DNA of 64,000 nucleotides from Archangium lansingense (GTDB lineage: Bacteria > Myxococcota > Myxococcia > Myxococcales > Myxococcaceae). The number at the start of each line of letters is the position of its first letter. The first letter of the stretch is position 1. The position numbers and the translations under genes are program-made. Shown here one piece after another: positions 24,629-32,400 of the stretch. Location of the stretch: the NCBI RefSeq assembly GCF_026626635.1, contig NZ_JAPNKA010000001.1:8556001-8620000 (forward strand). The letters are read 5' to 3'. The notes beneath the pieces were generated by a model. The model searched no databases. It had not been told where the DNA came from and saw nothing but the letters and a program-made list of their open reading frames with translations.

Positions 24629-25423
24629 ATGATCCTCGAGGCGCTCCGCAAAAGGGATTGTGCCGTCGAGCTCCACCAGGACTCGGACCTCGTCCTGCCG
24701 TTGGACGCGGAGCGCTGGCCGGGTGGGAACGTCGTCCTGATGCGGAGCATGTCGCTCACCCGCTCCCGCTATCTGGCGGCGATCCTCGAGGTGAAGGGCG
24801 CGCGCGTGGTGAACAGCGCCCGCGCCATCGCCACGTGTGGGGACAAGATCCTCACGAACCTGGCGCTGGCAGCGCACGGAGTGCCCATGCCGTGGTCCTT
24901 CGCGGGCTTCGAGGAGGAGGCCTGCGTGGCGGAGATCGAACGCCGGGGCTACCCGGTGGTGACGAAGCCAGCGGTGGGCTCATGGGGGCGCATGGTCGCG
25001 CGCATCGACGGACGCAGCGCGGCCGAGGGCCTCATGCAGATGCGCTTCGAGACTGGAAGCGCCTCGGATCATGTGGCGCTCGTACAGCAGTACATCGACA
25101 AGCCCGGCTATGACCTGCGCGTCTACGTGATGGGCCGGGCGGTGGGAGGTATCCGCCGGCGCTCGGAGCACTGGGTGACGAACACCGCCCGGGGCGCCGT
25201 GCCCGAACGGTACGAAGTGCCCGAGTCGCACGCGAAGCTCGCCGAGCGCGCGGCAGCGGCCGTGGGAGTGGACATCGCGGCCGTGGACCTGCTCGAGACG
25301 CGCGGCGGAGAGCTCCTGGTGAATGAGATCAACCACTGCGTGGAGTTCGCGCGAAGCATCGAGATTACCCGGGTTCCGCTGCCGGAGCTGATCGCCGACT
25401 ACGCCATCGGGGTGCACCCATGA
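24629..25423 (+). CDS. lysX: LysX-like AmCP ligase (ATP-grasp), N-terminus apparently frameshifted
   Basis: At least 264 residues from ATG 24629; the family is usually ~280. This ATP-grasp/RimK-type ligase attaches an amino acid (glutamate or a relative) to the C-terminal Glu of AmCP. Seen: 'TCGDKILTNLALAAHGVPMP', the ATP-grasp 'GYPVVTKPAVGSWGRMVARI', 'QQYIDKPGYDLRVYVMG', 'RRSEHWVTNTARGA', and the metal-binding 'LLVNEINHCVEFARS'. The first ~15 residues of the family lie in a different frame immediately upstream (24582-24610). Thus the gene is frameshifted, has a sequencing error, or starts internally. The rest is intact and clearly under selection. Its stop overlaps lysY (ATGA). Confidence 0.85.
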   Translation: MILEALRKRDCAVELHQDSDLVLPLDAERWPGGNVVLMRSMSLTRSRYLAAILEVKGARVVNSARAIATCGDKILTNLALAAHGVPMPWSFAGFEEEACVAEIERRGYPVVTKPAVGSWGRMVARIDGRSAAEGLMQMRFETGSASDHVALVQQYIDKPGYDLRVYVMGRAVGGIRRRSEHWVTNTARGAVPERYEVPESHAKLAERAAAAVGVDIAAVDLLETRGGELLVNEINHCVEFARSIEITRVPLPELIADYAIGVHP

Positions 25424-26457
25424 CGCGCGTGGCGGTATTGGGAGCCGCGGGCTACACGGGCGGCGAGCTGCTGCGGCTGCTGCTCGCGCACCCGGGCGTG
25501 GAGGTGGTGCAGGCCACCTCGGATCAATTCGCGGGCAAGCGGCTCGACTACCCGCATCCGAACCTGCGCGGAATGAGCTCGCTGCGCTTCGTCCCGCACG
25601 ACGCGCTGGAGCCGTGCGACCTGCTCGTGAGCTGCATGCCCCAGGGCGGGCTCATCAACCGCTGGGCCAAGGTGCGCGAGCTTGCGGGCCGGGTGATCGA
25701 CCTGAGCGCGGACTTCCGGCTGGACCCGGCGACGCACGAGCGCTGGTACAAAAAACACCCACGGCCCGCGGACGTGCCGGGGTTCGTCTATGCCTTGCCC
25801 GAATGGACGGCCAGCGAGCTCCCCGAGGCCCGCTATGTCGCGGTGCCCGGCTGCATGGCCCACGCCTCATTGCTGGGAATCCTCCCACTGGTGCGCGCGG
25901 GCCTGGTGAAGCCGGAGCTCGTCGTCGACGCGAAGACGGGCTCCTCAGGAGGCGGTGCCACGCCGGACCGGGCCTCCCATCACCCCGAGCGCGCCTCCGC
26001 GCTGCGTTGCTACAAGCCGGTGGGGCACCGGCACACGGGAGAGCTCGAGAACGTCGTCGAGCGGCTCACGGGGACGCGTCCGAGCGTGCACTTCAGCGCC
26101 ACGGCCATCCCGAGCGTACGCGGCATCCTCGCGACGGTGCATGGCTTCACCACGAGGCCCATGGACGAGGCCGAGCCGCTCCGCGCCATCGCGATGGCCT
26201 ACCGCGAGAAGCCCTTCGTGCGGCTCATTCGGCCCAACACGAGCGCCTCGCCCTTCCCCGAGCCCGGTCCGCTGCAGGGGACGAACTTTTGTGACCTCTC
26301 CGTCGACGTGGACACGGAGCGGAACCGGATCGTCGTCAACGTGGCGATCGACAACCTGATGAAGGGCGCGGCGGGTACGGCCGTGCACGCCATGAACCTG
26401 ATGCTCGGCCGTTCCGAGACCGAGGGCCTCGGCTTCCGGGGCCTGCATCCCATCTGA
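25420..26457 (+). CDS. lysY: LysY/ArgC-like AmCP-acyl phosphate reductase
   Basis: A 345-residue NADPH-dependent semialdehyde dehydrogenase of the ArgC/LysY family, reducing the AmCP-bound gamma- or delta-acyl phosphate to the aldehyde. Seen: the Rossmann motif 'GAAGYTGGELLRLLLAHPGVE', 'DLLVSCMPQGG', the catalytic cysteine in 'VPGCMAHASLLG', 'KTGSSGGGATPD', and 'TNFCDLSVDVD' near the C-terminus. Coupled to lysX by ATGA. It is assigned to the AmCP pathway rather than to arginine biosynthesis because LysW, LysX, LysZ and LysK homologues are all in this operon. Confidence 0.9.
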   Translation: MTRVAVLGAAGYTGGELLRLLLAHPGVEVVQATSDQFAGKRLDYPHPNLRGMSSLRFVPHDALEPCDLLVSCMPQGGLINRWAKVRELAGRVIDLSADFRLDPATHERWYKKHPRPADVPGFVYALPEWTASELPEARYVAVPGCMAHASLLGILPLVRAGLVKPELVVDAKTGSSGGGATPDRASHHPERASALRCYKPVGHRHTGELENVVERLTGTRPSVHFSATAIPSVRGILATVHGFTTRPMDEAEPLRAIAMAYREKPFVRLIRPNTSASPFPEPGPLQGTNFCDLSVDVDTERNRIVVNVAIDNLMKGAAGTAVHAMNLMLGRSETEGLGFRGLHPI

Positions 26458-26520
26458 AGCACCCCGCGGTCCCAAGTCCGCGGCCACACGCAGTTCTCAT
26501 CACCCAGCCAGGGAGCAGAC

Positions 26521-27381
26521 ATGAGCACGAATGGTACCGCGGGGACAGAACTGTCCCCAGGGCGGGCTTTTGCCAACGCCGTCATCGCGCAGGGCACGAA
26601 GGCGTCCGTGGAGTTCTCCACGACAATCACGGACTCCTTCCCGGGTTTCAAACGCCGTCCCCGCATCGCGGTGCGCGGCCTCTTCAAGGTCGTGAAGTCC
26701 GAGCAGCAGCAGATCAAATACTGGTACGAGACCCGTCCCCAGTCGGAGCCCACCGAGCACGTCATCGACGCGCAGCTGCGGCAGGAGGCCACGTTCGAGT
26801 TCCACTCGGACAAGACACAGCTCAAGCCGACCACGGCGTGGGTGCAGCTCAATCCCGCGCTGCTGGATGACCCCGAGGCGCTCGCGACATTCATCGACTA
26901 CCGGCTGCTGGTGCGCCTGTGCACGGCGGAGAACCAGGCGCTCGCGCGCGGCCCCGGTGGCGAGCGCGTGCGCGGTTTGCTGGAGACTCCGGGCGTCACC
27001 CGTCTGGCGGCTCGCGAGACTCCCGTGGCCTCGCTCCTGGCGGCGTGCAATCGCGTCGAGCAGGTGGGCGGCTCGGCCGACGGCATCCTGATGAACCCGG
27101 AGGACTACTACCGCTACTTCGTCGGGCAGGGCAGCCTGCTGAAGGACCTCGCGGACATGGGCGTGCGCATCGCCCGCGCGCGCATGGTCAACCCGGGCAC
27201 CATCATCGTCGGAGACTACACCGCCGCCGCCACCATCTTCGACAGCGGCCGCTCCGTCATCCGCTTCGCCGAGCCTCCCAAGGGCATCTTCCCGCGCGAG
27301 GGCCTCGCCGTGTGCGGGGAGATCTACGAGGCGCTCGTCGTCCACCTGCCCACGCACTTCTACGTGGCCTCGCTGGCCTGA
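26521..27381 (+). CDS. HK97-fold encapsulin shell protein (natural-product, Family 3-like)
   Basis: A 286-residue protein with the signature of HK97-type capsid/encapsulin proteins. A middle segment 'RLCTAENQALARGPGG...VRGLLETPGV' matches the region after the E-loop in phage capsids. It is followed by 'ACNRVEQVGGSADGILMNPEDYYRY', a P-domain/A-domain pattern 'MVNPGTIIVGDYTAAATIFD', and the terminal strand 'EALVVHLPTHFYVASLA'. ATG 26521 has AGGGAG at good spacing. No portal, protease, terminase or tail gene is nearby, so this is not a prophage. Encapsulins inside AmCP/sulfotransferase biosynthetic clusters have been grouped as Family 3 (natural-product encapsulins). It probably self-assembles into a protein compartment around one or more pathway enzymes. 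Cargo and cage size are unknown. Confidence 0.85.
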   Translation: MSTNGTAGTELSPGRAFANAVIAQGTKASVEFSTTITDSFPGFKRRPRIAVRGLFKVVKSEQQQIKYWYETRPQSEPTEHVIDAQLRQEATFEFHSDKTQLKPTTAWVQLNPALLDDPEALATFIDYRLLVRLCTAENQALARGPGGERVRGLLETPGVTRLAARETPVASLLAACNRVEQVGGSADGILMNPEDYYRYFVGQGSLLKDLADMGVRIARARMVNPGTIIVGDYTAAATIFDSGRSVIRFAEPPKGIFPREGLAVCGEIYEALVVHLPTHFYVASLA

Positions 27382-27430
27382 CGGCGAAACCGTTTCAAGG
27401 ACATCCAGGCAGTCCGCACAGGGGGCGCTC

Positions 27431-28432
27431 GTGTCGCAATCCCACATCAAGGTTCTCTACATCACCGGCTGGTGCCGCAATGGCAGCACCATCCTTGGAA
27501 ACGTGCTCAACGAGGTGAAGGGCTTCTTCCACACCGGCGAGCTCAGCTTCCTCTGGAAGAATGCCTACGGCCACGGCTCGAATACCTTCTGCGGCTGCGG
27601 CGAGGCCCTCACCCGCTGCGGCGTCTGGTCGAAGGTGCTCGAGGAGGAAGCCCCCGCGGGGAGCACTCCCGAGGCCCACGCCCGGGAAGTCGTGCGGCGG
27701 CAGACGCGGGCCGTACGGACCCGTCACACGTGGAGCATCCTGCGCGAGGGCACCCGCTCGGAGGATGTCCGCGAGTACGCCGCCACGCTGAGCCGGACGT
27801 ACCGCACCATCGCGAAGGCCACGGGCAGCCACACCCTCGTGGACAGCGGCAAGCTCCCGTCCGAGGCGGCGCTCCTTCCACACGTGGAGGGAATCACGCC
27901 GTATTTCCTCTACCTCGTGAGGGATCCGCGCGCCGCCACGCACTCGTGGACGAAGACGAAGCAGTACGTCGTCCCCATGTCCGCGCTGCGCAGCACCAGC
28001 TATTGGGTCGGCTTCAACCTCGCCTCCGAGGCCGTCATCCAGCGCTACCCCGAGCGCTCGTTCTTCCTACGCTACGAGGACTTCATCGCCGAGCCGGCCT
28101 CGGTGGTGGGAGCGCTGCTCGAGCATGTCGGCGCGCGGGACGCCGTCAACCCGGTGCAGGGGCGCACCGTCCACCTGGGAAAGAACCACACCGTCACCGG
28201 CAATCCGGATCGCTTCCGCAGCGGACCCACGCTCCTGCGGCCCGAGGACGAGGCCTGGCGCAAGGAGCTCCCCGCGCGCGCGAGGAACATCACCCAGGCG
28301 CTGTCGTGGCCGCTGATGGCCCGCTACGGCTACTTCCAACCCCGGCGCACCCAGGCCCGCGAGCCGGTGCCCTCCAACACCGCGGCCAGCGGCGGAAAGG
28401 AGGAGCTCCGTGGAACTGGGACTGATCGGTAG
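27431..28432 (+). CDS. PAPS-dependent sulfotransferase
   Basis: A 333-residue sulfotransferase. The 5'-phosphosulfate loop is 'TGWCRNGSTILGNVL' at about residues 12-26, and the 3'-phosphate-binding motif is 'YLVRDPRAATHSW' near residue 164. It transfers sulfate from PAPS to a hydroxyl group. PAPS supply is encoded in the left operon (cysD, cysN, cysC). In AmCP pathways for azabicyclic amino acids, sulfation of a hydroxyl creates the leaving group for intramolecular ring closure; the same use is inferred here. The GTG start is 49 bases after the encapsulin stop. The last ~30 residues (from about 304) are Pro/Ala/Ser/Gly/charged and probably disordered, a possible encapsulation tail. The gene overlaps the SDR start by 23 bases. 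Confidence 0.88.
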   Translation: MSQSHIKVLYITGWCRNGSTILGNVLNEVKGFFHTGELSFLWKNAYGHGSNTFCGCGEALTRCGVWSKVLEEEAPAGSTPEAHAREVVRRQTRAVRTRHTWSILREGTRSEDVREYAATLSRTYRTIAKATGSHTLVDSGKLPSEAALLPHVEGITPYFLYLVRDPRAATHSWTKTKQYVVPMSALRSTSYWVGFNLASEAVIQRYPERSFFLRYEDFIAEPASVVGALLEHVGARDAVNPVQGRTVHLGKNHTVTGNPDRFRSGPTLLRPEDEAWRKELPARARNITQALSWPLMARYGYFQPRRTQAREPVPSNTAASGGKEELRGTGTDR

Positions 28433-29189
28433 GGTCGCGCTCGTGGCGGGAGGCTCCAGCGGCCTGGGGCTCGCCGTCGCCGAGGAGCTGGCGAAGGAAG
28501 GTGCACATGTCGCCATTGGCGCGAGGGACACCGCGAAGCTCGCGCAGGCCGAGCGACGGCTGAAGGAGATCGCCCGGGGCCGGGTGCTCACGACAGCGGT
28601 GGACTTGAAGAATCCCGACGCCGTCCGCCACTGGGTCGAGGAGGTCGCCGGCCGCTTGGGGGCCCTCCACATCGCGGTGACGAACAGCGGCGGACCCCCT
28701 CCGGGCCCGGCGACGAAGTTCGAGCTCGGCGCCTACAAGGACGCTGTGGACTCGGTGCTGATGCCGCCCATCAGTCTGGCCCTGGCCGCCCTCCCCTACA
28801 TGAAGGCGGCGCGCTGGGGACGCCTGCTCTTCATCACGTCCGAGACCGTCGTGCGGCCCGTGGCCCGCTTCGCCCTCTCGGGCTTCTCGCGGTTGGGCAT
28901 CGTCGGGTTCTCCTCCGCGCTCGTGCAGGAGCTCGGGGACTGCGGCGTCACCGTCAACGTCCTGGCCCCCGGCTACACCCGCACGCCTCCCGTCGAGCGC
29001 ACCGCCGGAACGAACACCGACGGAGACGTGGACGCCGGGCTACGCGCCATGGCGGCCCATATTCCGCTGCGCCGCGTGGGACGCCCCGAGGAGTTCGCCG
29101 CCGCCGCCACCTTCCTCGCCAGCGAGCGGGCCTCGTTCATCACCGGCACGGTCCAGCTCGTCGATGGCGGCGCGAGCGTGATCGGATGA
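28410..29189 (+). CDS. Atypical short-chain dehydrogenase/reductase lacking YxxxK
   Basis: A 259-residue SDR starting at GTG 28410 behind AAGGAGGAG. Cofactor binding is normal: 'GGSSGLGLAVAEELAKEGAHVAIGARD'. The segment 'VTNSGGPPPGPATKFE' and the ending 'RVGRPEEFAAAATFLASERASFITGTVQLVDGG' place it in the FabG-like group with the NSGGPPP motif. The canonical catalytic Tyr-x-x-x-Lys is absent: Phe154 and Gly158 occupy those places ('RFALSGFSRLG'). The Ser of the triad may be in 'FITSETVV'. Members of this subgroup commonly lack YxxxK, so it may catalyse something other than simple hydride transfer, or use other residues. It is a plausible candidate for the ketone produced by the transketolase. 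Overlaps lysZ by four bases. Confidence 0.85.
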   Translation: MELGLIGRVALVAGGSSGLGLAVAEELAKEGAHVAIGARDTAKLAQAERRLKEIARGRVLTTAVDLKNPDAVRHWVEEVAGRLGALHIAVTNSGGPPPGPATKFELGAYKDAVDSVLMPPISLALAALPYMKAARWGRLLFITSETVVRPVARFALSGFSRLGIVGFSSALVQELGDCGVTVNVLAPGYTRTPPVERTAGTNTDGDVDAGLRAMAAHIPLRRVGRPEEFAAAATFLASERASFITGTVQLVDGGASVIG

Positions 29190-30073
29190 GCGCGCCACTC
29201 CCTTCCAGCCACCCGGGCGACCCGGACATCCGCCCCATCGTGGTCAAGATTGGCGGCGCCGCGGGGGTTGATCTCGAGAACGTCTGCAACGATGTCGCGG
29301 AGCTCATCCGCAGCGGCGAGCGCGTCGTGGTGGTGAATGGAGGCTCGGAGGCAGGCGAGCGCGTGCTGAAGGCCTTCTCGCTCGAGCGCCCCGAGGTGAC
29401 GACCCCCACGGGAAACGTGGTGCGCCTCACGCACGCGGCCACGTTGCGCGTCTTGATGATGGCCTGGGTGGGCGAGGTGAACAAACGCGTCGTCCTGTCG
29501 CTGGCGGAGCGCGGCCTTCCCGGCGTCGGGCTCTGCGGCGCGGACGGCCGGGTGCTCATCGCGAAGCGGCGGCCCCCGCTGAAGATCAACGACGGCGGGC
29601 GGGTCCGCATCGACCGGGAGCACCTCGCCGGGGAGATCCACTCGGTGAATACGAGCCTCCTGGCGACGCTGCTGGACCAGGGCTACGTGCCCATCGTCTG
29701 CCCTCCCGCCATCACCGAGGAGGGCGTGCTCGTGAATGCCGACGCGGACCAGATCGCCGCGTCGATCGCCACCGCGCTCGGCGCCCGCGCGTTGGTGATG
29801 CTGTCGAACGTGCCCGGGCTGCTGGAGAACCCGAACGAGCCCCTGACGCTCGTGCGCTCCAGCGACGACGTAGAGGGCTGCATGCAACTGGCCGCCGGAC
29901 GCATGCGCTACAAGCTGGACGCCGCGCGCAAGGCGCTCCAGGGCGGAGTCCCCTCGGTGTACGTGAGTTCCTCTCGCGTGCCCCGGCCGGTGTTCGTCGC
30001 CCTCACCGAGGAGTCCGGCACGAAGTTCACCCTCTCCCGAAAGCAGAAGGAGGCCGCGAATGCGGGCACGTGA
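29186..30073 (+). CDS. lysZ: LysZ/ArgB-like AmCP-amino-acid kinase
   Basis: A 295-residue amino-acid kinase that phosphorylates the side-chain carboxylate of the AmCP-bound amino acid ahead of LysY. Seen: 'VVKIGGAAGVDLENV', 'VVVVNGGSEAGERVLKAF', 'LCGADGRVLIAKRRPP', 'VNADADQIAASIATALGA', 'VMLSNVPGLL', and the C-terminal 'AAGRMRYKLDAARKALQGGV'. These align better with LysZ than with ArgB. ATGA overlap with the SDR; it overlaps lysK by 14 bases. Separation from lysX/lysY by the encapsulin, sulfotransferase and SDR genes indicates one integrated operon. Confidence 0.9.
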   Translation: MSAPLPSSHPGDPDIRPIVVKIGGAAGVDLENVCNDVAELIRSGERVVVVNGGSEAGERVLKAFSLERPEVTTPTGNVVRLTHAATLRVLMMAWVGEVNKRVVLSLAERGLPGVGLCGADGRVLIAKRRPPLKINDGGRVRIDREHLAGEIHSVNTSLLATLLDQGYVPIVCPPAITEEGVLVNADADQIAASIATALGARALVMLSNVPGLLENPNEPLTLVRSSDDVEGCMQLAAGRMRYKLDAARKALQGGVPSVYVSSSRVPRPVFVALTEESGTKFTLSRKQKEAANAGT

Positions 30074-31121
30074 GAAGACGATCGAGTTCCTCAAGTGGAT
30101 GGTGGAGCAGTACAGCCCCAGCCACCACGAGCAGGCCTTCTCCCGCGCGCTGGCGGAGCGGCTCGAGCAGCGAGGCTGGCGCGCGCACACCGACGAGGTG
30201 GGCAACACCATCGCGAGCATGGGCGACGGTGACACGTGCATCGCGCTGCTCGGGCACATCGACACGGTGCCCGGAGAGGTGCCGGTGCGCCTCGAGGACG
30301 GACGGCTCTTCGGGCGCGGCACCGTGGACGCCAAGGGAGCCATTGGCGCCTTCATCGAGGCCGTGGAGCTGCTCGACGCGAGCGAGCGGGCCGGGAAGAA
30401 GTTCCTGCTGCTCGGGTGCGTCGAGGAGGAGGTGGCCATCACCCGCGGCGCCTTCCACGTGCGCGAGCGGTACCGTCCGGACTTCGTCATCAACGGCGAG
30501 CCGAGCGGCGCCCACGCGCTCACCATCGGGTACAAGGGGCTCGTCCGGGCCGAGCTCGAGTACCGCGCGAGCCGGCGCCACACGGCGAGCCGTGACTACC
30601 GCGCCGCCGCCGAGCACCTCGTCGAGTCGTGGAACGCGCTGCGCGCGCACTGCGACGAATGGAACCGCGAGCGCCCGCTCTTCGAGCAGAACCTCCCCTC
30701 GCTCACGTCCTTCCAGACGGGCTCGACGGACACCGAGGAGTGGGCCCGAGCCAGCGTCAACGTCCGCACCGGGCCCTCCACCGATGGCGAACGGCTGCTG
30801 TCGTTGCTGGGGAGCGGTCCCGGCGTCAGCGTGAAGGCGCTCTCGAACAAGGGCGCCGTCAGCACGGATGGGAACGATGAGCTCTCGCGCGCGTTCAAGA
30901 AGGCCATCCGCGAGCGGGGCGCCAAACCGACGCTCCGGCTGAAGACGGGGACGTCCGACTGGAACACCGTGGCGGCGGCCTGGCAGGTGCCTACGCTCGC
31001 CTACGGCCCCGGCGACTCCTCCCTGGATCACACTCCCCATGAGCACATCGGCCTCGAGGAATACGAGGAAGGGGTCGCGGTGCTCTCGCGCGTTCTCGCC
31101 CTGCTCCCCATCCGGCCATGA
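30060..31121 (+). CDS. lysK: LysK-like AmCP-releasing metallopeptidase
   Basis: A 353-residue M20-family zinc hydrolase that cleaves the finished amino acid from the C-terminus of AmCP. Seen: the metal-site motif 'ALLGHIDTVPGEVPV', 'LFGRGTVDAKGAIGAF', the Glu-Glu pair in 'GCVEEEVAITRGA', 'VINGEPSGAHALTIGYKG', and a late His in 'DHTPHEHIGLEEYEEG'. The length and pattern match LysK rather than ArgE. The ATG at 30060 overlaps lysZ by 14 bases; the stop overlaps the acyl-CoA dehydrogenase by ATGA. It defines the release step, after which the free amino acid can cyclise or be loaded by an adenylation domain. Confidence 0.9.
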   Translation: MRAREKTIEFLKWMVEQYSPSHHEQAFSRALAERLEQRGWRAHTDEVGNTIASMGDGDTCIALLGHIDTVPGEVPVRLEDGRLFGRGTVDAKGAIGAFIEAVELLDASERAGKKFLLLGCVEEEVAITRGAFHVRERYRPDFVINGEPSGAHALTIGYKGLVRAELEYRASRRHTASRDYRAAAEHLVESWNALRAHCDEWNRERPLFEQNLPSLTSFQTGSTDTEEWARASVNVRTGPSTDGERLLSLLGSGPGVSVKALSNKGAVSTDGNDELSRAFKKAIRERGAKPTLRLKTGTSDWNTVAAAWQVPTLAYGPGDSSLDHTPHEHIGLEEYEEGVAVLSRVLALLPIRP

Positions 31122-32257
31122 CCCATCCCTTCACCGAAGAGCACGACACATTCCGCAAGACGGTCCGACGATTCGTGGAGAAGGAGTTGGCCCCCCACGC
31201 CCTGGAATGGGACCAGGCGGGCCTCTTTCCGCGAGAGCTCTTCCGCAAGTGCGGCGAGCTGGGCCTCTTCGGCATCCACCATGATCCGAAGTACGGAGGC
31301 AGCGGGCTGGACTACTGGTTCGTGACCGTCTTCGCCGAGGAGCTGGCGCGCAGCGACAACGCGGGCGTCAGCATGGCTCTGATGGTTCAAGGCCAGATGG
31401 CCACGCCCATCATCAATGACGTCGGCACAGAGGAGCAGAAGCGCGAGTTCCTCGCGCCGGCGCTCGCGGGAGAGAAGATCGCCGCACTCGGGATGAGCGA
31501 GCCGGGCGCCGGTTCGGACCTGGCGAACCTGCGCACCACCGCGAGGCGGGACGGGGACGACTACGTCATCAACGGCTCGAAGATGTGGATCACGAACGGC
31601 ACGCGGGCGGACTTCCTGGTGCTGGCGGTGCGGACCGGAGGCCCGGGCGCCGCGGGGATCTCGCTGATGACGTTCCCCACGGACGTGAATGGCTTCTCAG
31701 TGTCGAAGAAGCTCGACAAGGTGGGCCACCGCTCCTCGGACACGGCCATCCTCTTCTTCGAGGACTGCCGCATTCCCGCGCGCTACGTGCTGGGAAAGGA
31801 GAACGACGGCTTCTTCCACATCATGAACAGCTTCCAGGGCGAGCGGCTGGTGACGGGCATCAACGCCGTCGCCATGATGCAGCGGATGCTCGAGGAAGCC
31901 ATCCGCTACGGCCGCGAGCGCGAGGCGTTCGGCAAGCGGCTCATCGAGTACCAGGTGTGGCGCCACAAGTTCGCCGAGCACCTGACCTCGGTGGCAGCCG
32001 CCCGGCAGCTCACCTATCACACGGTGGAGCTCTTCCAGCGCAAGCGGAGGCCGTTGAGGGAGATCTCCATGGTGAAGCTGTACACGGCGGACCTCGCCCA
32101 GCGGGTGGCCTACGACTGCCAGCAGTTCTACGGAGGCATGGGCTACATCGAGGAGACGAACATCGCACGGGCCTGGAGGGACGTGCGCATGCTCACCATC
32201 GGAGGCGGGACCTCCGAGATGATGAAGGAGATCATCGCCCAGACCGCGGGGATGTAG
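31118..32257 (+). CDS. Acyl-CoA dehydrogenase family flavoprotein
   Basis: A 379-residue acyl-CoA-dehydrogenase-fold protein. Seen: 'ALGMSEPGAGSDLANLRTTA' (flavin/substrate loop), 'NGSKMWITNGTRADF', 'GREREAFGKRLIEYQ', and the C-terminal 'FYGGMGYIEETNIARAWRDVRMLTIGGGTSEMM'. At the usual catalytic Glu position of the short/medium-chain enzymes it has Gly. The Glu in 'FQGERLVTG' is in the position used by isovaleryl/long-chain-type members. It is coupled to lysK by ATGA and is the last small gene before the megasynthase. Possible substrates are the fatty acyl starter, or an aminoacyl-S-PCP as in pyrrole formation on a stand-alone PCP. Substrate not determinable. Confidence 0.9.
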   Translation: MTHPFTEEHDTFRKTVRRFVEKELAPHALEWDQAGLFPRELFRKCGELGLFGIHHDPKYGGSGLDYWFVTVFAEELARSDNAGVSMALMVQGQMATPIINDVGTEEQKREFLAPALAGEKIAALGMSEPGAGSDLANLRTTARRDGDDYVINGSKMWITNGTRADFLVLAVRTGGPGAAGISLMTFPTDVNGFSVSKKLDKVGHRSSDTAILFFEDCRIPARYVLGKENDGFFHIMNSFQGERLVTGINAVAMMQRMLEEAIRYGREREAFGKRLIEYQVWRHKFAEHLTSVAAARQLTYHTVELFQRKRRPLREISMVKLYTADLAQRVAYDCQQFYGGMGYIEETNIARAWRDVRMLTIGGGTSEMMKEIIAQTAGM

Positions 32258-32400
32258 TTCGCTACCTGTAGCAACGTGTAGATGGGGCCCACGCTCCTGC
32301 CTGCTCCCGATTCCAGCAACCTCGCCCACCGTCGCTTGTCGGAGTGTTTCGGTGCCCCTACGCTCCCGGCGCTTTTCGCCCTGACGGAGGTTGCACCGCG
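32258..32400 (+). other. Gap between acyl-CoA dehydrogenase and megasynthase genes
   Basis: 143 bases. Apart from an ACGGAGG ribosome-binding site about nine bases before the megasynthase ATG, I see no terminator hairpin, promoter or RNA feature. Continued transcription from the upstream operon is likely. Confidence 0.4.

Noticed and set aside
24282..24632. A 116-codon frame spanning the AmCP gene
   Set aside because: It is an out-of-frame overlap of the AmCP coding region. Only its last ~16 codons matter, as the displaced N-terminus of lysX.
26521..27381. Prophage remnant (capsid gene)
   Set aside because: No integrase, portal, terminase, protease or tail gene is nearby; codon use matches the neighbours and the gene is embedded in a coupled biosynthetic operon.
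25420..30073. argC/argB of primary arginine biosynthesis
   Set aside because: LysW with the EDWGE terminus, LysX and LysK homologues in the same operon indicate carrier-protein-bound substrates.
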